In this document: in pieces, positions 1 through 6,161 of the stretch
Layout: every line of letters begins with the position of its first letter
Position numbering within the stretch: position 1 is the stretch's first letter
NCBI GenBank assembly: GCA_000433175.1
Contig: HF986704.1
Coordinates: 81,081 to 95,081, forward strand
Origin: Prevotella sp. CAG:1058
GTDB lineage: Bacteria; Bacteroidota; Bacteroidia; Bacteroidales; Bacteroidaceae
Direction of reading: 5' to 3'
Length of the DNA: 14,001 nt
Position numbers and translations under genes: made by a program
The notes under the pieces: model-generated
The model's database searches: none
The model's input: the letters and a program-made list of their open reading frames with translations, nothing else
Told to the model about the DNA's origin: nothing

Positions 1-526
1 TTAGCCTTTCCCCGCCGTAACGGCTGGGCATGTGGACGACGAAGACGTGCAGCGTATCGCCTGTTATAATCCTGCCTGAAACGTACAGTATGTCGCGCGT
101 CGGGCGCATTCCCTCCATAGGTTCAATGCGGATAGGGTAATGCCTTATGGGTGCGAAGCTGCCAGGTGAGTAGGCAAGAGCCACGTCGATGCCGCGTATG
201 TCGGGCGATGAGGTCATTATGTACTCGTAGTTTGCGTTCCTCAACAGCGAGCGTTTTGTAAGGTCGCGCATCACGCTGTCGTTCTCCACCTCGCACAGTG
301 CTATCATGTCTGGCAAGTGCCAGTCGTTTCCGTCCGTTCCGCACGATATTATGCTCTTTGCCGTGTTGTTCAGTTTGTTCCAGTATTTACGCTCTGTCCA
401 GCGGCGTTCGCCGTCGGGTGTAAATTCCATGTCTTGCTTCAGGCTGTCGTGCCTGCAGTCAAACAGGTTTTCGCAGTTCAGTTCGACGAATGTGAACAGC
501 GATGCGAGAAACAGTGAGAGTAACAT
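1..526 (-). CDS. Endonuclease/exonuclease/phosphatase family protein, 3' end cut by window edge
   Basis: The reading frame stays open from an ATG at 526 down to base 1, so 175 residues are visible and the C-terminus lies outside. The start MLLSLFLASLFTFVELNCEN gives a short hydrophobic N-terminus that could be an export signal, running into the FVELNCENLFD block typical of Bacteroidetes members of the DNase I-like metal-dependent phosphohydrolase superfamily. Other matching family features are ALCEVEN (residues 76-82, with the likely metal-binding Glu79), RGIDVALAY (111-119) and VHMPSRYGG (164-172, with His165). An in-frame ATG at 610 would add 28 residues of low-complexity, Cys/His-rich sequence; I prefer 526 because the hydrophobic segment then sits at the N-terminus. 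Substrate (DNA, phosphoinositide or other phosphoester) cannot be told from sequence. It lies 95 bases downstream of tyrA and could be read through from that operon. Confidence 0.85.
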   Translation of the reverse strand, partial: MLLSLFLASLFTFVELNCENLFDCRHDSLKQDMEFTPDGERRWTERKYWNKLNNTAKSIISCGTDGNDWHLPDMIALCEVENDSVMRDLTKRSLLRNANYEYIMTSSPDIRGIDVALAYSPGSFAPIRHYPIRIEPMEGMRPTRDILYVSGRIITGDTLHVFVVHMPSRYGGERL

Positions 527-621
527 AGGTTGGTCGGTATAGTATGGTTTTAAGGTCGTGTTATGGCTGTGGCATGGGGCTGCATGGCGGCATTCCGCCT
601 TCTGTCCCATGTGTGCATGGC

Positions 622-1404
622 TCAAAGGTTGGCCTTCAGGTTGCTGCGTATTTTTGTAAGATACGCTTCCATTCCTTTCTCGTCCTTGCGTTCTATGATG
701 CCGAGCAACTCCTTAAGTTCGGTGCGTATCTGTTCTACTTGTTCCGAAGTGTACGGATTGAAGAGTATTTCCTGAAGCAGGTAGTCGTCCTCGTTCAACA
801 CGCCTTTGGCTATGTTCATGTGCCGTTTGAATGTAGTGCCCGGGGCATCCTGGTGTTTCATTACGGCGGCGAACACGAAGGTGCTTACGAACGGGATGCT
901 CAACGAATAGGCGACGGTCTTGTCGTGCTCCTCGAACGAGTATTCGTAGATGCTCAGTCCGATGCGGTTGTACAGGTCCTTGAAGAAAATCCTGCCCATG
1001 TAATCGCCTTCGTTTATTATTATTGCGTTCTCGTGGCTCAACTGGTTAAGGTTGGCAAAGGTCGGCCCAAACATCGGGTGGGTAGACACGTAGCGGTGTC
1101 CGCATTTTGAGTAGAAGTCCTTCAGCCCGGTCTTTACCGAAGCGATGTCGCTTATTATGCAGTCGGCAGGCAAGTGCGGAATTACCTCCTCGAAGGCGCT
1201 TATGGTGTATTTTACGGTCACTGCGTTTATTACAAGCTCGGGTTTGAAGTTCTCTATCTCCTTCATTGTCGTGAACCTGAGCGTGTTGAAGGTAAATCTC
1301 AGCCGCTCGGGAGCCTTCTCGTACACGGCTGTTTCATGCTCGAAGCTCAGCAGGTCCAGGAAGAAGCTGCCCATCTTGCCTGCTCCCAATACAAGTATTC
1401 TCAT
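622..1404 (-). CDS. tyrA: Prephenate dehydrogenase (TyrA)
   Basis: 260 residues. It oxidatively decarboxylates prephenate to 4-hydroxyphenylpyruvate, the precursor of tyrosine, in the cytoplasm. The N-terminal Rossmann fold starts with MRILVLGAGKMG (GxGxxG at residues 7-12) for NAD(P). SDIASVK is at 85-91, and STHPMFGP at 107-114 carries His109, which matches the catalytic histidine of the SHPMFGP motif. FEEHDK (157-162) is the second conserved active-site block. The C-terminal half is the helical dimerisation domain. There is no ACT or chorismate mutase domain; mutase activity is supplied by the neighbouring DAHPS/CM fusion. This is the last gene of the aromatic operon, separated from DAHPS/CM by 152 bases that include a possible internal promoter. 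Family assignment is firm; NAD versus NADP preference and prephenate versus arogenate preference are not resolved. Confidence 0.95.
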   Translation of the reverse strand: MRILVLGAGKMGSFFLDLLSFEHETAVYEKAPERLRFTFNTLRFTTMKEIENFKPELVINAVTVKYTISAFEEVIPHLPADCIISDIASVKTGLKDFYSKCGHRYVSTHPMFGPTFANLNQLSHENAIIINEGDYMGRIFFKDLYNRIGLSIYEYSFEEHDKTVAYSLSIPFVSTFVFAAVMKHQDAPGTTFKRHMNIAKGVLNEDDYLLQEILFNPYTSEQVEQIRTELKELLGIIERKDEKGMEAYLTKIRSNLKANL

Positions 1405-1430
1405 GGCCTGTTCTTGTTAAAGTTCATAAT

Positions 1431-1461
1431 CAAAGGTGTTTATGGAGCCAAAGGAGACAAA
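1431..1461 (-). promoter_or_regulatory. Possible internal promoter for tyrA
   Basis: On the minus strand a TTTG (1458-1461) is followed after 19 nt by CACCTTTG (1431-1438), one mismatch from the Bacteroidetes TAnnTTTG -7 box. It lies about 27 bases upstream of the tyrA ATG, in the only long gap inside the operon. The mismatch is at the first T, so this is a candidate only. The rest of the 1405-1556 gap holds no convincing ORF. Confidence 0.35.
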
Positions 1462-1556
1462 AGCCGCTTTATTGCCGGCATAGCTCGGATATGCTTCTGC
1501 ACGTCGTCGGTCTTTGCCGCCTTTGGCGTTCCATAACCTTTTTTACCCTAAAAAAA

Positions 1557-2621
1557 CTATTTGTTTACTATTTCCATTTGCTGCCTTACCGATTCTTCAT
1601 GTACTGCTTCGAACACGGTCTTTACGAACTGCGGGTCCATTCCGCACAACGAGCCTTGCGCTCCGCGCTTGTCGAGTATCTCGTTGTAGCGCGATGTCTG
1701 CAGCACGGTCATGTTATGCTCCTTCTTGTATGTTCCTATTTCACGGCATACGCGCATTCTCTTAGCCAGTATTTCCATTAGCTGGTTGTCGAGTTCGTCT
1801 ATTTGGCGGCGCAGTGTGGTTATGCCTTCGGTCGTAACGGTCTCGTCGCGGATGACAAGCAGGCTTAGAATGTAGTCGAGCACGTCGGGAGTTACCTGCT
1901 GCTTAGCATCGCTCCATGCCTTGTCGGGGTCGCAGTGGCTTTCTACAATCAGACCGTCAAGACCGAGGTCCATGGCCTGCTGGCACAGCGGGGCAATGAG
2001 TTCGCGGCGTCCACCGATATGGCTCGGGTCGCAGAAAATAGGCAGTTCGGGTATGCGACGGCGCAACTCGATTGGTATCTGCCACATCGGCAGGTTGCGG
2101 TATATCTTCTTGTCGTAGCTCGAGAAGCCTCGGTGTATGGCTGCAATCCTCTTTATTCCGGCCTGGTTGAGGCGTTCCATTGCTCCTATCCATAGCTCGA
2201 TGTCCGGGTTTACAGGGTTTTTTACAAGTACGGGTATGTCCATTCCCTGCAAGCTGTCGGCTATTGCCTGCATTGCAAAGGGGTTTGCCGACGTGCGCGC
2301 ACCTATCCACAGCACGTCGATTCCGTATTTCAGAGCCAGTTCCACATGTTCTGCAGTGGCAACTTCGGTGGCAACAAGCATGCCGGTAGTTTCCTTAACA
2401 CGCTGCATCCAGGGCAGTGCTTTCTCTCCATTGCCCTCGAATCCTCCCGGCTTGGTCCTAGGTTTCCATACTCCTGCGCGGAATATGTGGCAGCCTTTTG
2501 CTGCCAGTTGCATGGCTGTCGACATTACTTGTTCTTCCGTTTCGGCAGAACAAGGACCGGCAATCACCGTCAGACGTTCGTTATTGCTCGGCAGGTTGAG
2601 CGGTTGTAGTTCAAGTTCCAT
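1557..2621 (-). CDS. Bifunctional DAHP synthase / chorismate mutase (type II)
   Basis: 354 residues, two domains. Residues about 1-255 are a DAHP synthase of the short type I-beta (KdsA-like) class, which condenses phosphoenolpyruvate with erythrose 4-phosphate as the first shikimate-pathway step. Visible motifs are AGPCSAE (21-27, metal-ligand Cys24), RAGVWKPRT (48-56), KNP (134-136), HRGF (163-166), CDPSH (197-201) and ESH (227-229). Residues about 266-354 are an all-helical AroQ chorismate mutase, opening with GITTLRRQIDELDNQL and continuing with IGTYKKEHN; it converts chorismate to prephenate. One protein thus covers the entry step and the branch-point step of Phe/Tyr synthesis. In related fusions the mutase domain also gives allosteric control of the synthase by prephenate or chorismate (family knowledge, not visible here). 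Only 14 bases separate it from the aminotransferase upstream. Confidence 0.96.
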   Translation of the reverse strand: MELELQPLNLPSNNERLTVIAGPCSAETEEQVMSTAMQLAAKGCHIFRAGVWKPRTKPGGFEGNGEKALPWMQRVKETTGMLVATEVATAEHVELALKYGIDVLWIGARTSANPFAMQAIADSLQGMDIPVLVKNPVNPDIELWIGAMERLNQAGIKRIAAIHRGFSSYDKKIYRNLPMWQIPIELRRRIPELPIFCDPSHIGGRRELIAPLCQQAMDLGLDGLIVESHCDPDKAWSDAKQQVTPDVLDYILSLLVIRDETVTTEGITTLRRQIDELDNQLMEILAKRMRVCREIGTYKKEHNMTVLQTSRYNEILDKRGAQGSLCGMDPQFVKTVFEAVHEESVRQQMEIVNK

Positions 2622-2635
2622 TGTGTATTATGTTT

Positions 2636-3832
2636 TTATTTATTATTTGTCATTGTGTTTTTTATGCGCTCAAGAGCTTCTTTTATTTTCATGTCTTTTG
2701 CGCAAAGTGAGATTCGGATGTAGCGTTCGCCGTTGCTTCCGAATATGAATCCCGGCGTGATGAACACCCTTGCTTCATGCAAAACCTTTTCTGTGAGTTC
2801 CTCGGCGTTCGCATATTTGTCAGGAATCCTGCCCCATAGGAACATTCCCACCTGGTTTTCGTCAAACGTACAGCCAAGTTGCTGCATTATCTGTTCTGCC
2901 AGTTTACGGCGTTGACGGTAAGTATTTATGTTTGCCTGGCGGTGCCATTCGTCGCTGTTGTTGTACGCTTCGGCTGCGGCAAGCTGTATTCCGCGGAATG
3001 TTCCGGAGTCAATGTTGCTCTTAATCTTAAGAATCCACTGTATGAAAGTCGGGTTCGTGGCGCACATTCCTACTCGCCAGCCGGGCATGTTGTGGCTTTT
3101 GCTCATCGAGTTGAACTCTATGCAGCAGTCTTTTGCCCCTTCCACTTTCAGCAGCGAGACAGGGTTTTCGTTGAGGATGAACGAATACGGGTTGTCGTTG
3201 ACTACCACGATGGAGTGTCTGCGGGCGAAACTTACGAGCTTGCGGTAGGTCTCCATCTGTGCAGGAGCTCCCGTCGGCATGTTCGGGTAGTTGGTCCACA
3301 TCAGGCGGACGCCCGTCAGGTCCATGCTTTCAAGTTCGTTGAAGTCGGGCTGCCAGCCGTTCCCCTCGCGCAGGTTGTAGTTCACCACTTCGGCGCCGAG
3401 TATCTTGCTTAGCGACGTGTAGGTAGGATATCCGGGATTGGGCACCAGCACCTTGTCGCCGGGATTTACGAAAGCGAGCGTTACGTGCAGTATTCCTTCC
3501 TTCGAGCCGATAAGCGGCTGTATTTCTGTCTGCGGGTCGAGGCACACCCCGTACCAGCGTTTGTAGAAATCGGCCATGGCCTGCCGCAGCTCCGGAGTGC
3601 CCATTGTGGGCTGGTATCCGTGTGCGTCGTCCTGCCGTGCCGTCTCGCACAGCTTGTCTATTGTACCTTTCGACGGTGGCATGTCAGGACTGCCTATGGC
3701 CAGGCTTATGATGTCCTTGCCCTCGGCGTTCAGCTTTGCAACTTCCTTAAGTTTGCGGCTGAAGTAGTATTCGGCCACTGCCGACAGCCTGTCAGCCGGC
3801 TTTATCCTGTATGGTTGGTTGTCTTCCGTCAT
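2636..3832 (-). CDS. PLP-dependent aminotransferase (class I/II), probable aromatic aminotransferase
   Basis: 398 residues, the usual length for fold-type I aminotransferases. SMSKSHNMPGWRVG (242-255) holds the Schiff-base Lys245. NYPNMPTG (181-188) is the conserved Asn/Pro/Gly block, VVNDNPYS (210-217) carries the Asp that pairs with the PLP pyridine nitrogen, and RISLC (373-377) supplies the substrate-carboxylate Arg. Placed between prephenate dehydratase and DAHPS/CM, it probably transaminates phenylpyruvate and 4-hydroxyphenylpyruvate to Phe and Tyr; this is inferred from context, since class I members vary widely in specificity. The ATG at 3832 lies inside pheA, giving a 41-base overlap. 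The next Met is at residue 51, inside the conserved domain, so the overlap is probably real and suggests translational coupling. Confidence 0.93.
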   Translation of the reverse strand: MTEDNQPYRIKPADRLSAVAEYYFSRKLKEVAKLNAEGKDIISLAIGSPDMPPSKGTIDKLCETARQDDAHGYQPTMGTPELRQAMADFYKRWYGVCLDPQTEIQPLIGSKEGILHVTLAFVNPGDKVLVPNPGYPTYTSLSKILGAEVVNYNLREGNGWQPDFNELESMDLTGVRLMWTNYPNMPTGAPAQMETYRKLVSFARRHSIVVVNDNPYSFILNENPVSLLKVEGAKDCCIEFNSMSKSHNMPGWRVGMCATNPTFIQWILKIKSNIDSGTFRGIQLAAAEAYNNSDEWHRQANINTYRQRRKLAEQIMQQLGCTFDENQVGMFLWGRIPDKYANAEELTEKVLHEARVFITPGFIFGSNGERYIRISLCAKDMKIKEALERIKNTMTNNK

Positions 3833-4655
3833 CTTTGTATTCTCCTATCACTTTTAGTTCTCTTGTGAGCGGCATTATCGCGTCAATGCTTTGGCGGTAG
3901 CGTGTAAGGTTGTCGAATGTCACGTCCACGTAGAACATGTATTCCCATTCATGGCCGATGATTGGCAGGGATTGTATCTTCGTGAGGTTGATTTTGTAGA
4001 AGTAGAGTATGCTCAGCACTTGTGACAGACTGCCTTCCTCGTGCGGAAGCGAGAATACCAGACTGGCTTTGTTAGTTGATTCGAGCGGCCTAAGGAAGTC
4101 GGCCTTGTTGGGATTGCTTACCACCAGGAAGCGTGTAAAATTGTGTTTGTTGTCTTCTATTGACTCCTGCAGTATCTTCATGCCGTACATCTTTGCAGCC
4201 GAAGCGTTGCAGATGGCCGCCCATCCGCGGCATTTCTGTTCAGAGATTAATTTTGCGGCGCCGGCAGTGTCTGAGGCTTCGACGGCTTTCAGCTCGGGGT
4301 GGTCGGCCAGGAAGCCGCGGCATTGCATGAGGGCTACGGGGTGGGAGTGTACTTCATTTATTGTCTCCCACGAGTCTTCGGGCAGGCAGCAGATGCTGTG
4401 TTCGATGTGTAGCTTGTGTTCCCCGACAATCGTTGTTCCTGAGTTGCGCAGCAGTTCGTAGTTGTGGAGCAGCGAGCCGGCGATTGTGTTCTCGATGGCG
4501 AGCATGCCTATGACGGTAGGGTCGCGTTTGATGTTCTCAAACACCTGCTCGAACGTGGAGCAGCATATCAGCTGTATCTGTTCGTTCTCGAAATACTGGT
4601 GGGCCGCGATGTCGTGGAACGACCCGATTGAGCCTTGAATTGCTATTCTTTTCAT
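3792..4655 (-). CDS. pheA: Prephenate dehydratase with C-terminal ACT domain (PheA)
   Basis: 287 residues. It converts prephenate to phenylpyruvate. The catalytic periplasmic-binding-like fold shows QGSIGSFHDIAA (7-18), LAIENTIAGS (52-61), SHPVALMQC (104-112) and the catalytic block DNKHNFTRFLVV (168-179, Thr174-Arg175-Phe176). The ACT domain spans about 197-272 (SLVFSLPHEEGSLSQVL, then KIQSLPIIG). The classical Phe-sensing ESRP motif reads QSLP here (residues 228-231), so feedback binding may differ. There is no chorismate mutase domain, unlike enterobacterial PheA; that activity sits in the downstream DAHPS/CM fusion. This is the first structural gene of the operon. Its ATG is 30 bases past the T-run of the leader terminator, so expression should depend on read-through of that attenuator. 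Its 3' end overlaps the aminotransferase start by 41 bases. Confidence 0.96.
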   Translation of the reverse strand: MKRIAIQGSIGSFHDIAAHQYFENEQIQLICCSTFEQVFENIKRDPTVIGMLAIENTIAGSLLHNYELLRNSGTTIVGEHKLHIEHSICCLPEDSWETINEVHSHPVALMQCRGFLADHPELKAVEASDTAGAAKLISEQKCRGWAAICNASAAKMYGMKILQESIEDNKHNFTRFLVVSNPNKADFLRPLESTNKASLVFSLPHEEGSLSQVLSILYFYKINLTKIQSLPIIGHEWEYMFYVDVTFDNLTRYRQSIDAIMPLTRELKVIGEYKDDGRQPTIQDKAG

Positions 4656-4683
4656 ATATTGTTTTTTGTCATTTCCGCTAATA

Positions 4684-4716
4684 CCAAAAATCCCGCCTCA
4701 TTATTGTGAAGCGGGA
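4684..4716 (-). terminator. Rho-independent terminator of the Phe/Tyr attenuator
   Basis: Read on the minus strand, TCCCGCTTCA and TGAGGCGGGA form a 10-position stem (one C/A mismatch) around a six-base loop, followed directly by UUUUUGG. It lies between the leader ORF and pheA, 30 bases before the pheA ATG, so it terminates the leader transcript and not an upstream gene. Its 5' arm is also the partner of the antiterminator arm at 4774-4782. Confidence 0.85.
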
Positions 4717-4782
4717 CTTGATTGTATCTTTCTTTAAGATATCTTTGTCATAAGTTGAAATTTACACGCAACTTCCCGCTTC
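4708..4782 (-). promoter_or_regulatory. Antiterminator pairing of the Phe/Tyr attenuator
   Basis: On the minus strand GAAGCGGGA (4782-4774), inside the leader ORF, is a perfect 9-base complement of TCCCGCTTC (4716-4708), the 5' arm of the terminator. The two pairings exclude each other: if 4774-4782 is free, it can capture 4708-4716 and prevent the terminator; if it is covered by a ribosome, the terminator forms. The upstream arm ends 12 bases before the leader stop codon, so a ribosome waiting at the stop would sit on it. Confidence 0.8.
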
Positions 4783-4839
4783 GCAATGCCTTGCAAAGTA
4801 AAAATAAAAGTAAAAGAAAGATGCATGTTGCTTGTTCAT
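4762..4839 (-). CDS. Phe/Tyr-rich leader peptide of the pheA operon attenuator
   Basis: A 25-codon ORF starting at the ATG at 4839 (MNKQHAS) and stopping at TAA 4762-4764. Residues 8-15 are FFYFYFYF, eight consecutive aromatic codons (five Phe, three Tyr), followed by ARHCEAGSCV. The operon makes exactly these two amino acids. The run lies upstream of the antiterminator arm encoded by the Glu-Ala-Gly codons (residues 20-22). Shortage of charged tRNA-Phe or tRNA-Tyr should stall ribosomes in the run and favour read-through; plenty should carry them to the stop and favour termination. This is the logic of E. coli pheL/trpL. A second frame starting at 4826 also encodes a short Phe-containing peptide, but it fits the RNA structure less well. 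Translation is inferred, not shown. Confidence 0.85.
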   Translation of the reverse strand: MNKQHASFFYFYFYFARHCEAGSCV

Positions 4840-4864
4840 TGTCGTTATTTTTAATATTTTGATG

Positions 4865-4896
4865 CAAAAATAATGCTTTTGTCTGAATTGTGCAAG
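4865..4896 (-). promoter_or_regulatory. Promoter of the aromatic amino acid operon
   Basis: On the minus strand CTTG (4893-4896, within TTCTTG) is followed after 20 nt by TATTTTTG (4865-4872), a perfect match to the Bacteroidetes TAnnTTTG -7 box; the -33 box has one mismatch. The expected start near 4858 gives a leader of about 200 nt before pheA, containing the leader ORF and both alternative hairpins. It lies just downstream of the TPR gene. Confidence 0.7.
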
Positions 4897-4927
4897 AAAA
4901 GATAATGGAATTTAAGAATTTAATTCA

Positions 4928-5794
4928 TCATATCCCAAGCGGGTTTATATTCTTGTAAGCCTCGTCAACTTTCTTAGATATGTTTTCGCCATCGGCGTCG
5001 CCGTTGCCGTTGTTTGCCAATTCGGCGGCGTGTTCTATGTCTTCGTTGCCGCCTTTTTCGTCTCCGGCAACGAGTTTCATCTCACCACGTTCGCGGTAGG
5101 CGTCAATGTTGAACGGATTAGCGTCGATAACTTTGGTAAAGCAGTCTATGGCCGCGTCAGAATTTCCTTTTGCACGTTCTATCCTTGCCTTTAGTGTCAG
5201 GACGTCCTCGTTGTCTTGCGTATGTTCAAGCAACCACAGGGCATCGGCGTCAGCTTCCTCGGTCTCTCCGGCGGCGAGCAGAGTCTCTCCGCGCAGCAGG
5301 TAAGCCTCGGCGTAGTCGTCTTTAAGCGATATTGCCTTTGTAAGCATGGCCACGGCGTTGGTTGTGTCGCCGTGCCCTATGCACGCCCTGGCGTACAGGA
5401 ATGTAGCCTCGGTGTTGTTCGGGTCGATAAGTATGGCTTTCTCGCACGCTTCGCCCATGGCCGTGTAGTTTTCCATCATGTAGCAGACGTTTGCCATGCG
5501 TATGTACACCTGTATGTTGTCGGGCTGGGCTTCAGCTATTTTCAGCAGGTTGTCGTAAGCCTCGGGCAGCATGTCTGCACGTATCATTGCCTGCGACATA
5601 TAGTCGCGTATCTCGAGGTCTTCCTTCATTTGCAGTGCGTGTGTGAAGCACTTTATGGCATAGTCGTGTTGTCCGGAGCGCAGCGCGCGTACTCCGTCAT
5701 ATTTCAACACGTCAAAATTCTTCTCTTCTTCCGCCTTTTTCTTGTCTTCGGGTTTCTCTTCCTTTCCGCCGAACAGTGCCTTAAAGAAATTCAT
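4928..5794 (-). CDS. Tetratricopeptide-repeat protein
   Basis: 288 residues, built almost entirely of TPR-type helix pairs from about residue 28 to 262. Examples of repeat units are FDVLKYDGVRALRSGQHDYA (27-46), AYLLRGETLLAAGETEEA (164-181) and DAYRERGEMKLVAGDEKG (231-248). The N-terminus is MNFFKALFGG followed by a Lys/Glu-rich charged stretch (11-26). No signal peptide or membrane helix is visible, so it is probably cytoplasmic. TPR arrays are protein-binding scaffolds; no catalytic motif is seen and the partner is unknown. The gene has its own promoter and lies directly upstream of the aromatic operon promoter on the same strand. No obvious terminator separates them, so some read-through into the pheA leader is possible. 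Confidence 0.88.
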   Translation of the reverse strand: MNFFKALFGGKEEKPEDKKKAEEEKNFDVLKYDGVRALRSGQHDYAIKCFTHALQMKEDLEIRDYMSQAMIRADMLPEAYDNLLKIAEAQPDNIQVYIRMANVCYMMENYTAMGEACEKAILIDPNNTEATFLYARACIGHGDTTNAVAMLTKAISLKDDYAEAYLLRGETLLAAGETEEADADALWLLEHTQDNEDVLTLKARIERAKGNSDAAIDCFTKVIDANPFNIDAYRERGEMKLVAGDEKGGNEDIEHAAELANNGNGDADGENISKKVDEAYKNINPLGI

Positions 5795-5834
5795 TGGTAG
5801 TGGTGTTTGTCTTATGTTAAAAATAAAGTTTCTA

Positions 5835-5866
5835 CAAAAATAGTCATTTCCCGTCTAACATCCAAA
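5835..5866 (-). promoter_or_regulatory. Promoter of the TPR gene
   Basis: On the minus strand TTTG (5863-5866) and TATTTTTG (5835-5842) are separated by 20 nt, matching both Bacteroidetes promoter boxes exactly. Transcription should begin near 5828, leaving a 5' untranslated region of about 34 nt before the ATG at 5794. Confidence 0.75.
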
Positions 5867-5962
5867 TGTTGCCGTAATTTTCTTTTGCGTCCGTATTTGG
5901 CATGGCTGCATGTCGTGGAGAAAAGCGTATCAGATTTTCAAGTTTGCGAAAGGTTGCCTTTT

Positions 5963-6031
5963 GCGTTGCAAAACACGGCATATTGGAGGCTGAAAGGCCA
6001 TGTTTTGCAACGCCGTTTGCCGTGTTTTGCA
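5963..6031. repeat. Intergenic compound palindrome with two mutually exclusive hairpins
   Basis: Three copies of a TGTTTTGCA-type word occur within 69 bases. GCGTTGCAAAACA (5963-5975) pairs perfectly over 13 bp with TGTTTTGCAACGC (6001-6013), and the stem continues past one mismatch through GGC/GCC. The overlapping TGCAAAACACGGCA (5967-5980) pairs perfectly over 14 bp with TGCCGTGTTTTGCA (6018-6031). The two hairpins share their left arm and cannot form together. The element sits between the divergent TPR and exported-protein promoters and has no coding potential. It resembles a dispersed intergenic palindromic repeat, but only one copy is in this window. Confidence 0.75.
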
Positions 6032-6127
6032 GGCTCGTAGGTAACGTGTTGTGATACAGCAGGTTGTGAATTTGTCAAAAATCAAGGGTAGGAAAGGATA
6101 ATAAAGGCAAAAAAACGGCTGCAGTCT

Positions 6128-6158
6128 TTTGTTTTTACGCAGCATAGGTTTATCTTTG
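6128..6158 (+). promoter_or_regulatory. Promoter of the exported-protein gene, abutting its start codon
   Basis: TTTG (6128-6131), 19 nt, then TATCTTTG (6151-6158): both Bacteroidetes boxes match exactly. The first ATG of the gene is at 6162, only three bases after the -7 box, so the transcript should have almost no 5' leader. Confidence 0.7.
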
Positions 6159-6161
6159 TGC

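Noticed and set aside
544..1110. Long plus-strand ORF of 188 codons opposite tyrA.
   Set aside because: It is the antisense shadow of tyrA; its product is compositionally odd (rich in Val, Tyr, His) and has no recognisable domain, while the minus-strand frame has full enzyme motifs.
4652..4672. A six-codon ORF (MTKNNI) ending in a TGA that overlaps the pheA ATG.
   Set aside because: It could be a coupling mini-ORF, but so short a frame in an A-rich stretch is expected by chance and nothing else supports it.
4734..4826. A second small ORF (30 codons, beginning MHLSFTFIFT) overlapping the leader in another frame, with Phe at positions 5, 7, 9 and 23.
   Set aside because: Its Phe codons are a frame echo of the same T-rich run, it has no Tyr, and its stop lies about 38 bases past the antiterminator arm, so a ribosome at that stop would not cover the arm. 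The 4762-4839 frame fits the RNA switch far better, but I cannot exclude dual use.
5216..5800. Plus-strand ORF of 194 codons opposite the TPR gene.
   Set aside because: It is an antisense shadow of a repeat-rich gene whose codon bias leaves the opposite strand open; no motif supports it.
6129..6161. Upstream TTG start for the exported-protein gene.
   Set aside because: It lies within the promoter itself and would put 11 extra residues before a well-formed signal peptide.
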